Below, in pieces: positions 55,901-64,000 of a stretch of DNA of 64,000 bases; position 1 is the stretch's first letter; each line of letters begins with the position of its first letter. Source of the stretch: CAVXWV01 sp963695415 (lineage in GTDB: Bacteria; Chloroflexota; Anaerolineae; Anaerolineales; UBA4823); the NCBI GenBank assembly GCA_963695415.1, contig CAVOGL010000020.1:1-64000 (forward strand), in the 5' to 3' direction. Both the position numbers and the translations under genes were made by a program. The notes below the pieces were generated by a model. It was not told where the DNA came from. It saw only the letters and a program-made list of their open reading frames with translations, and made no database searches.

Positions 55901-56665
55901 AGATCGTCAAAACCTGTAACCGAAATGTCATCAGGAACTCTCAAACCTTTTTCTTGAAGAACGCGGATGGCAGCGATTGCGTTTTCATCATTGACCGCAG
56001 CCACACCATCAAAATCAAATCTTGGTTCCAGAGCATGTTCATCCAGGAAATTCCGAAAGTTGTGGACTGCCTCCTCGATGTACCAGCTTTCTGGTGCTGG
56101 GGTAACCAGATTTCGGGTCATACGGCAGTCCATTTGCCAACAATGTTTCCTGGTAAGCTATGAACCTCTGTTGAGCAACTTTTGTCGCCATGGGACCACG
56201 CATGAAAACGATTTTTTTTCGATGGTGAGTCTTTATTAAGTGGTCAACCGCCTGGCGCATACCCGCCATTTCATCTTTAACCAGGCTCGGGAAACCCGAA
56301 ACGTCTTCTTCCAGGCTGATCAATGGAATGTGACGCCATCTATTCAGGAATTCAGTTATGTCTTCCTTTGAAGCGGCATAATTGATCGATGATGTCATCA
56401 CCACGAGACCATTCATCCTTTCAGAGGAGATCATTTGGTAAAGGACATTAGCCTGCTGGCGATACGGCACCGGGTCCTGAAGCCCGCCTCCGGCAAAATA
56501 GAACAGGTTCAAGTAAAAGTCATGGGCTGCCTCAGCCACACCCTGCCATATTGTGCGGTCGATCTCGTCGAAGACATCACAAGCGATTAATCCTATCGTT
56601 TTTCGGGTTTTGATATCTTTATTCAAGGAATTATTCCATACAGGGACATGGTCCGATTTTATCAC
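52943..56665 (-). CDS. One-protein sugar sensor: LacI-type sensor, histidine kinase, receivers, AraC output; three frameshifts
   Basis: Read as one protein of about 1,240 residues. Part one (56665 to about 55110) is a LacI/ribose-binding-type domain without HTH or signal peptide (KTIGLIACDVFDEID, KIVFMRGPM, FDGVAAVNDENA, ISVTGFDDL). A linker and GAF-like region follow, then the kinase: SMVSHELRTPLNVI (His codon 54762-54764), NLVTNAVKF, VRDTGMGIP and GYGGMGLGLAI. A degenerate receiver (Glu for Asp, WETEP) is followed by a full receiver (ILIVDDE, LVLLDLLMPE, Asp codon 53522-53524) and an AraC domain with two HTHs. Frames break near 56115, near 55110 and at about 54421; each repaired junction restores conserved sequence. 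The start is GTG at 56665. It presumably regulates the adjacent importer and catabolic genes. Confidence 0.8.
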
Positions 56666-56678
56666 TGAGTGATATGTA

Positions 56679-58664
56679 CTATTTCCCCATCAAGAAATCG
56701 ATCACGGTCATGGAATAAGGCATCATATCCAAATAAAACAAGCGATTCATTTCAACTCGGAAATTGACATATTTATCAATAAAACTTTCAGGATTTCGCA
56801 TCAAACTGAGCACATTTCTTTCGTCCAGAGTGGATGCCGTGTAATCGCCTGGTGGAAGATTAGCAAGTTCAACCTTTTGTTCGTTTCTCGTGATGTTTGC
56901 CAGAAAAATTCGTATCCGATCCCTGGACTTGACACCAAATCCGGTTATCATGCCCGGGCTGGTACTGTCGAATGGGAGATAACTTCCCCAATGGAAACCG
57001 GCAAGGCTGGATAAAAACAAATATACAGGATATACACTCCCTGGGATCGAAAAGAACTGATCCGGGAGAGGAGACCCTGTCCCGCGGTCCATGATTCCTC
57101 TCCACCCCGATAATTCAAAGAAAGTGATACTGGCCGCGCCGGCTCGATTAAGGGAAGAAACACTGCCCAGAGTCCATGCAGCCGTGAATAACGAGGATTG
57201 ACGCTCATCTACGTTTGATGGAAGCATACCTGGGGGACTGGAAATTTTTTCTTCACTGGCGTAGGGATTGAATCGCGGCTTCAGGGTAACCGGGCTGACA
57301 ACAACAGGCTTAATACCGGCAATCCTGCGTGCATTCCTAACAACTTCATATTGAACCGGGATGGTTTGCATTAAAGAGTTATGATCAAAGGCATGAACCT
57401 GGGGATTGACGGATATTGTGATGAAATCGACAAGATTTACAGGTGGAAGGTTACGCAGAAGGAATATAAAATCCGTGTTTGTGCCCGTCCCACATGGAAT
57501 TTCAGGCTTATAATCGCCCATTATTTTCTTGAACATTCCGACTACAGAGGACAGTGGGGTGCCTCCTGAATACGATTCCCGGTCGGCATAGACCAGCCAT
57601 CGCCTGATCACAGGATTCAATTCATCCAGTAAACGCCTGAACTCAATGAGCGGTTGCGCAAACCCCTCTTTTATAAAGAGTGCGATTTCGAGAGGCAGGT
57701 GGGTGAGGTTACTGGCATCTACGGCTTTTGTGACCCATTCAACGGGATTTTGTTCACTCAGGTCGAAATCCACACGCAAGTGGTTAAGGTTAAGCGGGAG
57801 TGTCCGATGAACTTCCACATCTGACAAGGGTAATTCCCTTGCCGATAAATTCACGCCAATTTCGGCTAATGGAATTTCTGTGTTGAGACCCAAAGTTAAC
57901 CGAACAGGAATTTCTGAGGCGGTAATCGTTGCCCCGCGTGTTTTCGAACGAACTCCAGGATGAATTATTAAATTAATCTTTTGCTCAACCCGATCACCTT
58001 CCGCCATGCGAACAGGATACGGATGATTCAATGGCGTCCCATAAACCTTAAACGAAGCGTCCGTCCAATTTCTTTGGTCTTCCATCTCAAAGCTCTCTCC
58101 GGCAAATCCGACCTCTGCCCATTGACCAGGTTGGAATTCGTGCCTTATGCTTTTCACATCATAGAAACCATCTACCGGTTGTTCAGAGCAAATGAACTCA
58201 GGGAAACAGGTTGTGACTTCTTCTTGATACATATCCGTCTGGCGAAGCAATACGCACGATTTTCCGGCCAATGTGGAAGGATAGAGAACACAAAAACCAA
58301 TCCGGTTCTTCATGAAGGTGGATTGAGCTTCCCCATCCATTTCGTAAACTAAACTTCCATCATTTTTTGCCCTTATCCTGCCCTTCCATGTGAAATCAAT
58401 ACTATCCTTGAGATTCCTGCAGTGAAAAATAATCTCAAATCCTTGCTGCTTTTGTTTGACCTGTAAATCGCTTATTTGATTCTCAATCGTGCCCCAATTG
58501 TGATCGCGCACAGCGACATAGATCGAACGTAATACAACCTCACCTGCAAAAGAGATATCCTTGAGTGCCCCATCCTCGAAAACCATTGCCAGGTCTCCCG
58601 CATTCAGCCTGAGAGGTTCATGTGGCGGTTCCGAATTACCGAAATAAATAATATGCTTATCCAT
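56679..58664 (-). CDS. D-apionate lactonase-like protein
   Basis: Resembles the ApnL family (D-apionate lactonase of D-apiose breakdown) by recalled signature: YVAVRDHNWGT, NRIGFCVLYP, FPEFICSEQP and above all FEMEDQRNWTDASF. That family hydrolyses D-apionolactone to D-apionate. No signal peptide, so cytoplasmic. The ATG at 58664 (KHIIYFGNSEP) begins the conserved part and gives about 661 residues. Earlier in-frame starts at 58736 and 58913 lack support and the latter would overlap the divergent gene. It ends 13 bases before the sensor-kinase gene, so the two are cotranscribed. Paralogues acting on other aldonolactones are possible. Confidence 0.65.
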   Translation of the reverse strand: MDKHIIYFGNSEPPHEPLRLNAGDLAMVFEDGALKDISFAGEVVLRSIYVAVRDHNWGTIENQISDLQVKQKQQGFEIIFHCRNLKDSIDFTWKGRIRAKNDGSLVYEMDGEAQSTFMKNRIGFCVLYPSTLAGKSCVLLRQTDMYQEEVTTCFPEFICSEQPVDGFYDVKSIRHEFQPGQWAEVGFAGESFEMEDQRNWTDASFKVYGTPLNHPYPVRMAEGDRVEQKINLIIHPGVRSKTRGATITASEIPVRLTLGLNTEIPLAEIGVNLSARELPLSDVEVHRTLPLNLNHLRVDFDLSEQNPVEWVTKAVDASNLTHLPLEIALFIKEGFAQPLIEFRRLLDELNPVIRRWLVYADRESYSGGTPLSSVVGMFKKIMGDYKPEIPCGTGTNTDFIFLLRNLPPVNLVDFITISVNPQVHAFDHNSLMQTIPVQYEVVRNARRIAGIKPVVVSPVTLKPRFNPYASEEKISSPPGMLPSNVDERQSSLFTAAWTLGSVSSLNRAGAASITFFELSGWRGIMDRGTGSPLPDQFFSIPGSVYPVYLFLSSLAGFHWGSYLPFDSTSPGMITGFGVKSRDRIRIFLANITRNEQKVELANLPPGDYTASTLDERNVLSLMRNPESFIDKYVNFRVEMNRLFYLDMMPYSMTVIDFLMGK

Positions 58665-58822
58665 CAGGTTAATCAGGTTTATTTTAACTGCAAGACGCAG
58701 GTTTACGAGACCAGCTCGGGCATTTTCTACGTTCATGATTAACGCAAACAACCAACTTGGGATTTTCAAGGATTTGCCCCTGCAATTAAAAGGTAATCTG
58801 GTTATACTAAGGTCACAATCGA

Positions 58823-59779
58823 ATGAACAAGCCTCTAAACCAACTTTATTGCAAAGAACGAACAGGCCTGTGCGTATCACCCCTCGGATTCGGCGGGGCA
58901 CCGCTGGCTGCAACCGAAGGGACTCGTATTTTCACCCCACTTACCGATGATGACGCAATTGAATTAGTACACCGGGCGGTTCAACAAGGTATCCGTCTTT
59001 TTGATACTGCACCCAGTTACGGTTTCGGCTTAAGTGAAGAACGCCTGGGAAAAGCGCTTAAGACAGTACCTCGAGATCAATTTGTAATTGAAACAAAATA
59101 TGGGTTGTTGCGTGAAGGCAAAGTTCTGCGTTATCAGCAACCTCATGGAAGTGTGCGCCAGAGCCTGGAAGAAAGCCTTTCTCGATTGGGACTGGAAACG
59201 ATCGATATTTTTTTAATGCACGATCCTGATCAATATTATGAAGACGCATTAAATATTGTTTACCCACAACTGGAGCATTTGAGGGATGAAGGATTAATAA
59301 AAGCGATCGGTGCGGGGATGAACCAGTGGGAAATGTTGGACAAATTCCTCACTGAAACCGATTGTGATGTATTCATGCTCGCTCACCGCTATACATTACT
59401 GCAGCAGTCCTCCCTGGAGTTCCTCAACCGCTGTCATGAACGCGGTATCAGCGTACACCTTGCAGGCATCTACCAGAGCGGTATCCTGGCGACCGGAGCC
59501 AGTTTTGGGGCAAAGTATATTTATAGTGATGCGCCTGATGAAGTTTGCAGTAAAGTCGAACAGATCGAAGCCATTTGTGAATGTTATGGCGTGCCTATCC
59601 GTGCAGCTGCCATCCAATTTGCCTGGGCTCATCCAGCTGTGACATCAGCAGTCGTAGGAATGAGTAAACCAGAGGAGATATACGATAACCTGGGTGCGTT
59701 TAACATGACCATCCCACAAGAGGTTTGGGATGAGTTACGCCGGTTCAACTTAATCGATGCAAATGCTCCAACCCCATAA
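58823..59779 (+). CDS. Aldo/keto reductase, aldose 1-dehydrogenase type
   Basis: A 318-residue NAD(P)-dependent barrel enzyme. The catalytic tetrad is visible: Asp61 and Tyr66 in FDTAPSYGFGLSE, Lys92 in IETKYG and His133 in LMHDPDQ. The LGFGGAPL start and GLSEERLG pattern match the D-threo-aldose/L-fucose/L-galactose dehydrogenase branch, which oxidises aldoses to lactones. Divergent from the lactonase gene: the 158-base gap holds a TATACT (58803-58808) that may be its -10 box. Lactone formation here followed by the lactonase is a coherent two-step route. Confidence 0.85.
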   Translation: MNKPLNQLYCKERTGLCVSPLGFGGAPLAATEGTRIFTPLTDDDAIELVHRAVQQGIRLFDTAPSYGFGLSEERLGKALKTVPRDQFVIETKYGLLREGKVLRYQQPHGSVRQSLEESLSRLGLETIDIFLMHDPDQYYEDALNIVYPQLEHLRDEGLIKAIGAGMNQWEMLDKFLTETDCDVFMLAHRYTLLQQSSLEFLNRCHERGISVHLAGIYQSGILATGASFGAKYIYSDAPDEVCSKVEQIEAICECYGVPIRAAAIQFAWAHPAVTSAVVGMSKPEEIYDNLGAFNMTIPQEVWDELRRFNLIDANAPTP

Positions 59780-59790
59780 GGAAAAACATC

Positions 59791-60492
59791 ATGCTAACGA
59801 ATAAAAATATATTAATTGTGGGCGGCGCAACGGGGATCGGCCGCGCCACGGCGGATATATGCACCCAGCGCGGAGCTAAGGTGTTCATCGCAGATATGAC
59901 CAGACCAGAAGATTGGTCAGGGAAATACTTCGAGGTTGATATCACAAAGGAAAACGAAGTTCGGGATTTGTTTACTCAGGTAGGGCAAGAATTCGACAGC
60001 CTGGATGCATTAATTCAGACAGCCGGCATCCTCAAGGGGCAGTATGTGCCATTAAGTGAATTGGATGTCGATGTTTTCAGAAATGTTTGGGAGGTCAACG
60101 TCACGGGCAGTTTCTTATGTGCAAAACATGCTGAACCCTTACTCAAGAAAAGCTCCCAGGCGGTTGTAGTACTTTTTTCATCGGGTGCAGCCACAGGAGG
60201 TTCTTCATCCCTGGCATATGGCTCCAGTAAAGGTGGTGTGAATGGATTATTCAACACTCTTGAGAAACGACTGGCTGCGGAAAATATTCGCGTCAATGTC
60301 ATCAGTCCTGGAAATATCGACACACCGATGAAAAGATCGGTGATCGCGGTAGAAGCAGATAAAAGCGGGACATCCATCGAAGAAGCTTTAGCTCAATCAT
60401 CCCTGGGATCGGCTGAAGGTGTAGCCAGGGTGGCTGCATGGCTGGTCAGTGAGGATGCCAGTTATGTGCGTGGTATTATCACCACCCGATAG
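59791..60492 (+). CDS. Short-chain dehydrogenase/reductase
   Basis: A 233-residue Rossmann enzyme with GGATGIGRA (cofactor loop), Ser130/131 in LFSSGAA and the YGSSK catalytic pair (Tyr143, Lys147). The usual NNAG is QTAG. It ends at GIITTR and lacks the last about 12 residues (VDGG end) of most SDRs. It lies 11 bases after the aldose dehydrogenase and 9 before the TIM-barrel gene, so it probably oxidises the hydroxy acid made by the lactonase; this is inference. Confidence 0.88.
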   Translation: MLTNKNILIVGGATGIGRATADICTQRGAKVFIADMTRPEDWSGKYFEVDITKENEVRDLFTQVGQEFDSLDALIQTAGILKGQYVPLSELDVDVFRNVWEVNVTGSFLCAKHAEPLLKKSSQAVVVLFSSGAATGGSSSLAYGSSKGGVNGLFNTLEKRLAAENIRVNVISPGNIDTPMKRSVIAVEADKSGTSIEEALAQSSLGSAEGVARVAAWLVSEDASYVRGIITTR

Positions 60493-60501
60493 GAGATTTG
60501 C

Positions 60502-61359
60502 ATGAAACTAGGCGTTGCTGGCTACCTTCCTGGCAACTGGCGCTTGATCGACCGGGCAGCAACAAAAAGGGTCAGGGAAGCTGGATTCCTGGGAGCTTCA
60601 TTGTTCATCGATAAGCCATTGGAAGCTGAACCTGGACAAATTCGCAAAGTGAAGCAAGCATTCGCCGATTCAGACCTCGAAGTAGCCCAGGCGAACGGCT
60701 GGTATGAAGCCCTGGTCGAACCGGAAGACAATAAACGCCTGGAAGGGATCAAAGGGTTGAACGCCTTAATCCGCATCGGTGTCGAAGTGGGTGCTCCAAC
60801 CACTTATGTTCGTCCTGGTGGGTTAAATCCACTCGGACACTGGTATGCTCACCCGGACAACCACCTCCCGGAAACGTTTGACAGGCTCATTGACAGTTTA
60901 AAACAAGTCTGCGCAAATGCTGAAAAGGAAGGGATGATCCTCGCTATTGAAGGACATGTCTTATCCATACTTGATACACCGCACAAGGTTCGCTTGCTTC
61001 TTGATGCCGTTAATTCCAAAGCTTTAAAATTCAACACGGATCCTGTGAATTTCATTGGAAGTGTTGCCGATGCCCATGACTCTACAAGGATTCAAAATGA
61101 GTTATTTGACCTTCTCGGTACTGATACCGTTGCTGGTCATGCAAAAGACATGGCAATCCAGAATAGACTGGTTTTACATATCGAGGAAGTAGTCCTGGGT
61201 AGCGGATCCCTGAATTATGAATTGTTCCTCACACGTTTCGAAACCTGTTGTCCGGATGGGTATATGCTGATCGAGCACCTGCCTGATGATCTCGTACCTA
61301 TCGCCCGAGCGGCACTGGTAGAAAAAGCATCTCAAATTGGAATATCGGTAATTTTTTAA
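60502..61359 (+). CDS. Xylose-isomerase-like TIM barrel enzyme
   Basis: A 285-residue sugar-phosphate isomerase/epimerase-family (AP endonuclease 2 fold) protein. Four metal ligands fit: Glu150 in LAIEGH, Asp180 in FNTDPVN, His213 in AGHAKDM and Glu258 in LIEHLP. In D-apiose pathways a decarboxylase of 3-oxo-isoapionate (OiaC) is reported, and I believe it shares this fold, which makes that a candidate role next to an ApnL-like lactonase; epimerase or isomerase is the alternative. GGAG precedes the ATG. Confidence 0.78.
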   Translation: MKLGVAGYLPGNWRLIDRAATKRVREAGFLGASLFIDKPLEAEPGQIRKVKQAFADSDLEVAQANGWYEALVEPEDNKRLEGIKGLNALIRIGVEVGAPTTYVRPGGLNPLGHWYAHPDNHLPETFDRLIDSLKQVCANAEKEGMILAIEGHVLSILDTPHKVRLLLDAVNSKALKFNTDPVNFIGSVADAHDSTRIQNELFDLLGTDTVAGHAKDMAIQNRLVLHIEEVVLGSGSLNYELFLTRFETCCPDGYMLIEHLPDDLVPIARAALVEKASQIGISVIF

Positions 61360-61430
61360 CTCACCTTCCCGTAACCTTTATTGGTAGTTTTTTCAAACTT
61401 CTTTATCTTAAGATAAATTTGGAGGACACC

Positions 61431-63620
61431 ATGAAGGGAAAACAACTCATAATAATTTTGATCATAATTTGTATTGTGGTCACTCCTGGATGCTCGAACA
61501 AGAATGACGATGAGAATGGATTACTGTCCACCCTCCAGGCTCTACAAACTCAGGTAGCTGCGGGTGAAACCGATTTACCCCCATCTGAAGCCGTAACTGG
61601 TGAAAATCCGAATATGGGTGGCGAAGAACCCGCTACCGATCCAGTAGAGCCAATGGGTGGCGATTCTGTCTTACAGTCAGACGATACCGTCCCAGGAGGT
61701 TTTATTTCGATCGATGGTCTTCGATTCCTTGGACAAATCGGCGGCAGCACATATGCCGTGGCTGTGGAAAATAACCTTGCTGTAATTGGCGTCGGGACAC
61801 GTTTGGTAACACTTGATATCAGTGACCCCTCCAATCCAAAATACATGGGAGAATCACAGGTATTACCCGGTGTAGTGAAGGACATCGTCCTGACCAAGGA
61901 CACCGTTTATGCCGCAACAGATTTGTACGGGGGATTACACATACTTGATATTGGTAATCCAGCTTCTCCGACCATCTCAGGAAGTTTTATACCTCAATCT
62001 TCAGGATGCAATTCAGTGGATTTAGTTGATACGGTTGCCTATTTAGGCTGCAATCCTTTCGGTCTTTATATTGTTGACGTTTCCAACCCGGCAAAACCCT
62101 TGGAAAAAGGAAGTATCAATCTGAAAAAAGCGATCCTGGATATTGATGTGGACAATGGGTTCGCCTACCTAGTCTCCGCTGGAGATGGCATCGACATCAT
62201 CGATGTCAGTGATCCATCATCACCTTTACAGGCAGGTTTTTTTGCGACACCGACTAGAATAAGTGATGAAAGCACCGAAGGAGCATATTTTTATGGGCTG
62301 GAGGTTGTGAATGGCATCGCATATGTTTCAGCGGGGGTTGCTGGTATGGCAGTCATAGAAGTCAATGACCCGGCAAATCCTGTTTTGATTGGATTTTTCA
62401 ACTCCAATGCGAGTAACGGCATCCAAATCAGTGGAAGTATTGCATATCTGGTCGATGAAGTTGAGGGGGTTTACCTGCTGGATGTAAGTGATCCGTCTCA
62501 ACCAAAACAGGTCGGACTTGTTCCTTCCATTATGGGTACCGAAGATGAGCTGAGTATCGTAGCGCCAGCAGTCCGACACGTGGCAGTTGAGGATGGAAAG
62601 TTATTCGTAACAGATGCATGGCACAGCGTGTACATCCATGATATTTCGCAACCTGAAAACCCTTATAAACTCGGTCACTTCCAGGCACCAGCACCTGATC
62701 GATTGGTTGACACCATCATTTCTGATGGATTAGCTTATTTGATCAGCGATACAGGTGGTTTACGTATCCTCGATGTTTCTAATCCAGAACAGATGCAAGA
62801 ACTCGCTTTTGATGACCAGAGAATAGACCTCTACCTGCAGGTGCCTTCGGCGATCGCCAAGCATGGTCAAAATATTTACATCAGTGATCTCAACAGCGGT
62901 TTCAGAATATATGATGTCGAAAATCCTCAAAGTCCAAATCTGGTTGGTACCATCTTTGACATCGGATTTGTTCAGGATATGGTTCTGCGTTATCCATACG
63001 CTTACCTTGGCACGGTTGATTGGAAAAACGATCGAATCCCTAAATTATTGATTGTAGACGTGCAGGATCCATCATCCCCAACCATTGTCAACACCATAGA
63101 AATACCGTCGGATGAACGGCAAAACATTACATGGACCATGTCCGAAGAAGGTAATTATTTATTCATGCTGGACATCACATTTGATGGACAGGGAGGTCAT
63201 GGATTATATATCTACTCCATTGAGGATGCTTCCAGCCCAATCTTGCTGGGTACAACATTGGTCCCAACGCCGTTTGTTTTTGCTGGATGCCTTGATGTTC
63301 AGGATGGCATTGCATATTCGGGTGGTTCAATGTCTTCTGTATTATTGTTAGATGTGTCAGATCCTTCCAATCCATCTTTGAAAGGCAATATTCCTGGCGT
63401 GGTTAGTGGTTTTGATATTGATGCACAGGGAAAATTATTATTTACCCTCTCAAACGTTTTCAGTATCAATGAAATAGATCTATCTGATCCTTCTATGACC
63501 AAAACAATTGGACGCGTACTCCTTCCTACCCATGCCTTTGGATTCTTTATTGACCAGGATCTCTATTACATTGTTGGGCAGGATTATGGTCTGTATGTTT
63601 TTGAAAGGGATTTTCATTAA
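61431..63620 (+). CDS. Surface lipoprotein with LVIVD beta-propeller repeats
   Basis: A signal peptide with lipobox-like VVTPGC (Cys21) and an acidic Pro/Glu-rich linker of about 60 residues lead into about 13 LVIVD repeats, pattern LxIxDVSDPSxPxxxG (for example LVTLDISDPSNP, LYIVDVSNPAKP, LLIVDVQDPSSP). These form one or two beta-propellers outside the cell, often for binding. GGAGGA lies directly before the ATG at 61431. It sits in the sugar locus, so glycan binding is possible but not shown. Confidence 0.85.
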   Translation: MKGKQLIIILIIICIVVTPGCSNKNDDENGLLSTLQALQTQVAAGETDLPPSEAVTGENPNMGGEEPATDPVEPMGGDSVLQSDDTVPGGFISIDGLRFLGQIGGSTYAVAVENNLAVIGVGTRLVTLDISDPSNPKYMGESQVLPGVVKDIVLTKDTVYAATDLYGGLHILDIGNPASPTISGSFIPQSSGCNSVDLVDTVAYLGCNPFGLYIVDVSNPAKPLEKGSINLKKAILDIDVDNGFAYLVSAGDGIDIIDVSDPSSPLQAGFFATPTRISDESTEGAYFYGLEVVNGIAYVSAGVAGMAVIEVNDPANPVLIGFFNSNASNGIQISGSIAYLVDEVEGVYLLDVSDPSQPKQVGLVPSIMGTEDELSIVAPAVRHVAVEDGKLFVTDAWHSVYIHDISQPENPYKLGHFQAPAPDRLVDTIISDGLAYLISDTGGLRILDVSNPEQMQELAFDDQRIDLYLQVPSAIAKHGQNIYISDLNSGFRIYDVENPQSPNLVGTIFDIGFVQDMVLRYPYAYLGTVDWKNDRIPKLLIVDVQDPSSPTIVNTIEIPSDERQNITWTMSEEGNYLFMLDITFDGQGGHGLYIYSIEDASSPILLGTTLVPTPFVFAGCLDVQDGIAYSGGSMSSVLLLDVSDPSNPSLKGNIPGVVSGFDIDAQGKLLFTLSNVFSINEIDLSDPSMTKTIGRVLLPTHAFGFFIDQDLYYIVGQDYGLYVFERDFH

Positions 63621-63647
63621 ACACAAAGTTGATCAGGAGAGACTTTT

Positions 63648-64000
63648 ATGAATTCACGAGAACGCGTACTGCTTAGTTTAAACTGCCAGCAGCCTGACCG
63701 GGTACCGTTCCTCGAAGCCGTCATCGATGAACCGGTTGCACTGGCATTGTTGGGACAGCAGCCTCCTGAAGGTCTCAAGGGAGGCGAGCTTGGTACAGGC
63801 GATGATCCTGTCCTGACCGGAACGTTGATGGGTTCAGAGAATTATGAAGCTTTGTCTCTTGCAGAAGAACTCGGTTTGGATGGACTGGGCATGTATTTGT
63901 TTTTGAAACACGGCGGTGTACAAATCGAGGTGGATGGTCATTTTATGGTTGCCGGCGGCAGCGTGAAAACACGCCAGGATCTGAATAACATAGACCTCCC
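63648..64000 (+). CDS. UroD-family protein (5-prime part, runs off the window)
   Basis: An open frame of 117 residues starts at the ATG 63648 after AGGAGA and continues past the right edge. MNSRERVLLSLNCQQPDRVPF is the standard start of UroD-barrel methyltransferase-like proteins, very similar to the start of the gene at 43162-44214. It is the third member of the family in this window and again lies in the sugar locus. Confidence 0.75.
   Translation, partial: MNSRERVLLSLNCQQPDRVPFLEAVIDEPVALALLGQQPPEGLKGGELGTGDDPVLTGTLMGSENYEALSLAEELGLDGLGMYLFLKHGGVQIEVDGHFMVAGGSVKTRQDLNNIDL

Noticed and set aside
56039..56665. Separate LacI-family repressor
   Set aside because: There is no N-terminal helix-turn-helix, and the frame continues after one indel into a histidine kinase and AraC domain.
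58665..58913. Longer N-terminus of the lactonase-like protein
   Set aside because: The extra 83 residues are not conserved-looking and would overlap the divergent aldose dehydrogenase gene.

Overview
The window reads as a piece of a bacterial chromosome, most likely from the Chloroflexota (class Anaerolineae). This is inferred from gene content, not from a marker gene. The pointers are a caa3-type oxidase operon with a fused ctaA-ctaB gene, large secreted NHL/PKD proteins ending in a YIPL-type tail, lipoproteins with LVIVD repeats, and a cytoplasmic LacI-sensor/kinase/AraC hybrid regulator. No rRNA, tRNA, CRISPR array or insertion sequence was found. Coding density is high and no gene-free stretch exceeds about 300 bases.

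Layout. 1-6 kb: tail of a membrane protein, pyruvate phosphate dikinase, and a leftward ferredoxin/ABC-exporter operon. 6-15.8 kb: a small secreted protein, a giant surface protein (two nested NHL propellers, about 19 PKD domains) and a Tat-exported L,D-transpeptidase. 15.8-22.3 kb: a copper chaperone, then a polyprenyl-linked glycan cluster (GT-C, GT2, GT4, HprK-like kinase, flippase-like protein). 22.3-30.1 kb: a leftward cytochrome c oxidase operon with assembly factors. 30-36.7 kb: NERD protein, acyltransferase, DegV, a TIM-barrel-like protein, nagB-nagA and a bacterial PH-domain protein. 36.8-44.2 kb: a leftward run holding a RuBisCO-like protein, an ATPase, a polyol-phosphate-type dehydrogenase, a cupin, a uronate-isomerase-like enzyme, a PfkB kinase, an aldolase remnant and a UroD-like protein. 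44.3-47.5 kb: two sugar kinases and a membrane protein. 47.5-64 kb: a sugar-acquisition locus with mutarotase, UroD-like proteins, a sugar ABC transporter, the giant hybrid regulator, a D-apionate-lactonase-like protein, an aldose dehydrogenase, an SDR, a xylose-isomerase-like TIM barrel and a beta-propeller lipoprotein.

How it may work together (inference): an aldose, possibly the plant branched sugar D-apiose or a relative, is imported by the ABC transporter, oxidised to its lactone by the aldo/keto reductase, opened by the ApnL-like lactonase, and processed by the SDR and the TIM-barrel enzyme under control of the one-protein phosphorelay. The RuBisCO-like protein 20 kb away could belong to the same chemistry or to the sugar-acid genes beside it. 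The oxidase operon supplies aerobic respiration, and the PCu(A)C protein, SCO and SURF1 serve its assembly.

Caution: at least ten otherwise conserved genes carry one or more single-base frameshifts. Nearly all resolvable cases are one extra base, and they cluster at 9.0-11.2 kb. This looks like insertion-biased sequencing error rather than gene decay. Such genes are given here as one composite feature with the break points stated, except the giant NHL/PKD protein, which is given in four parts.
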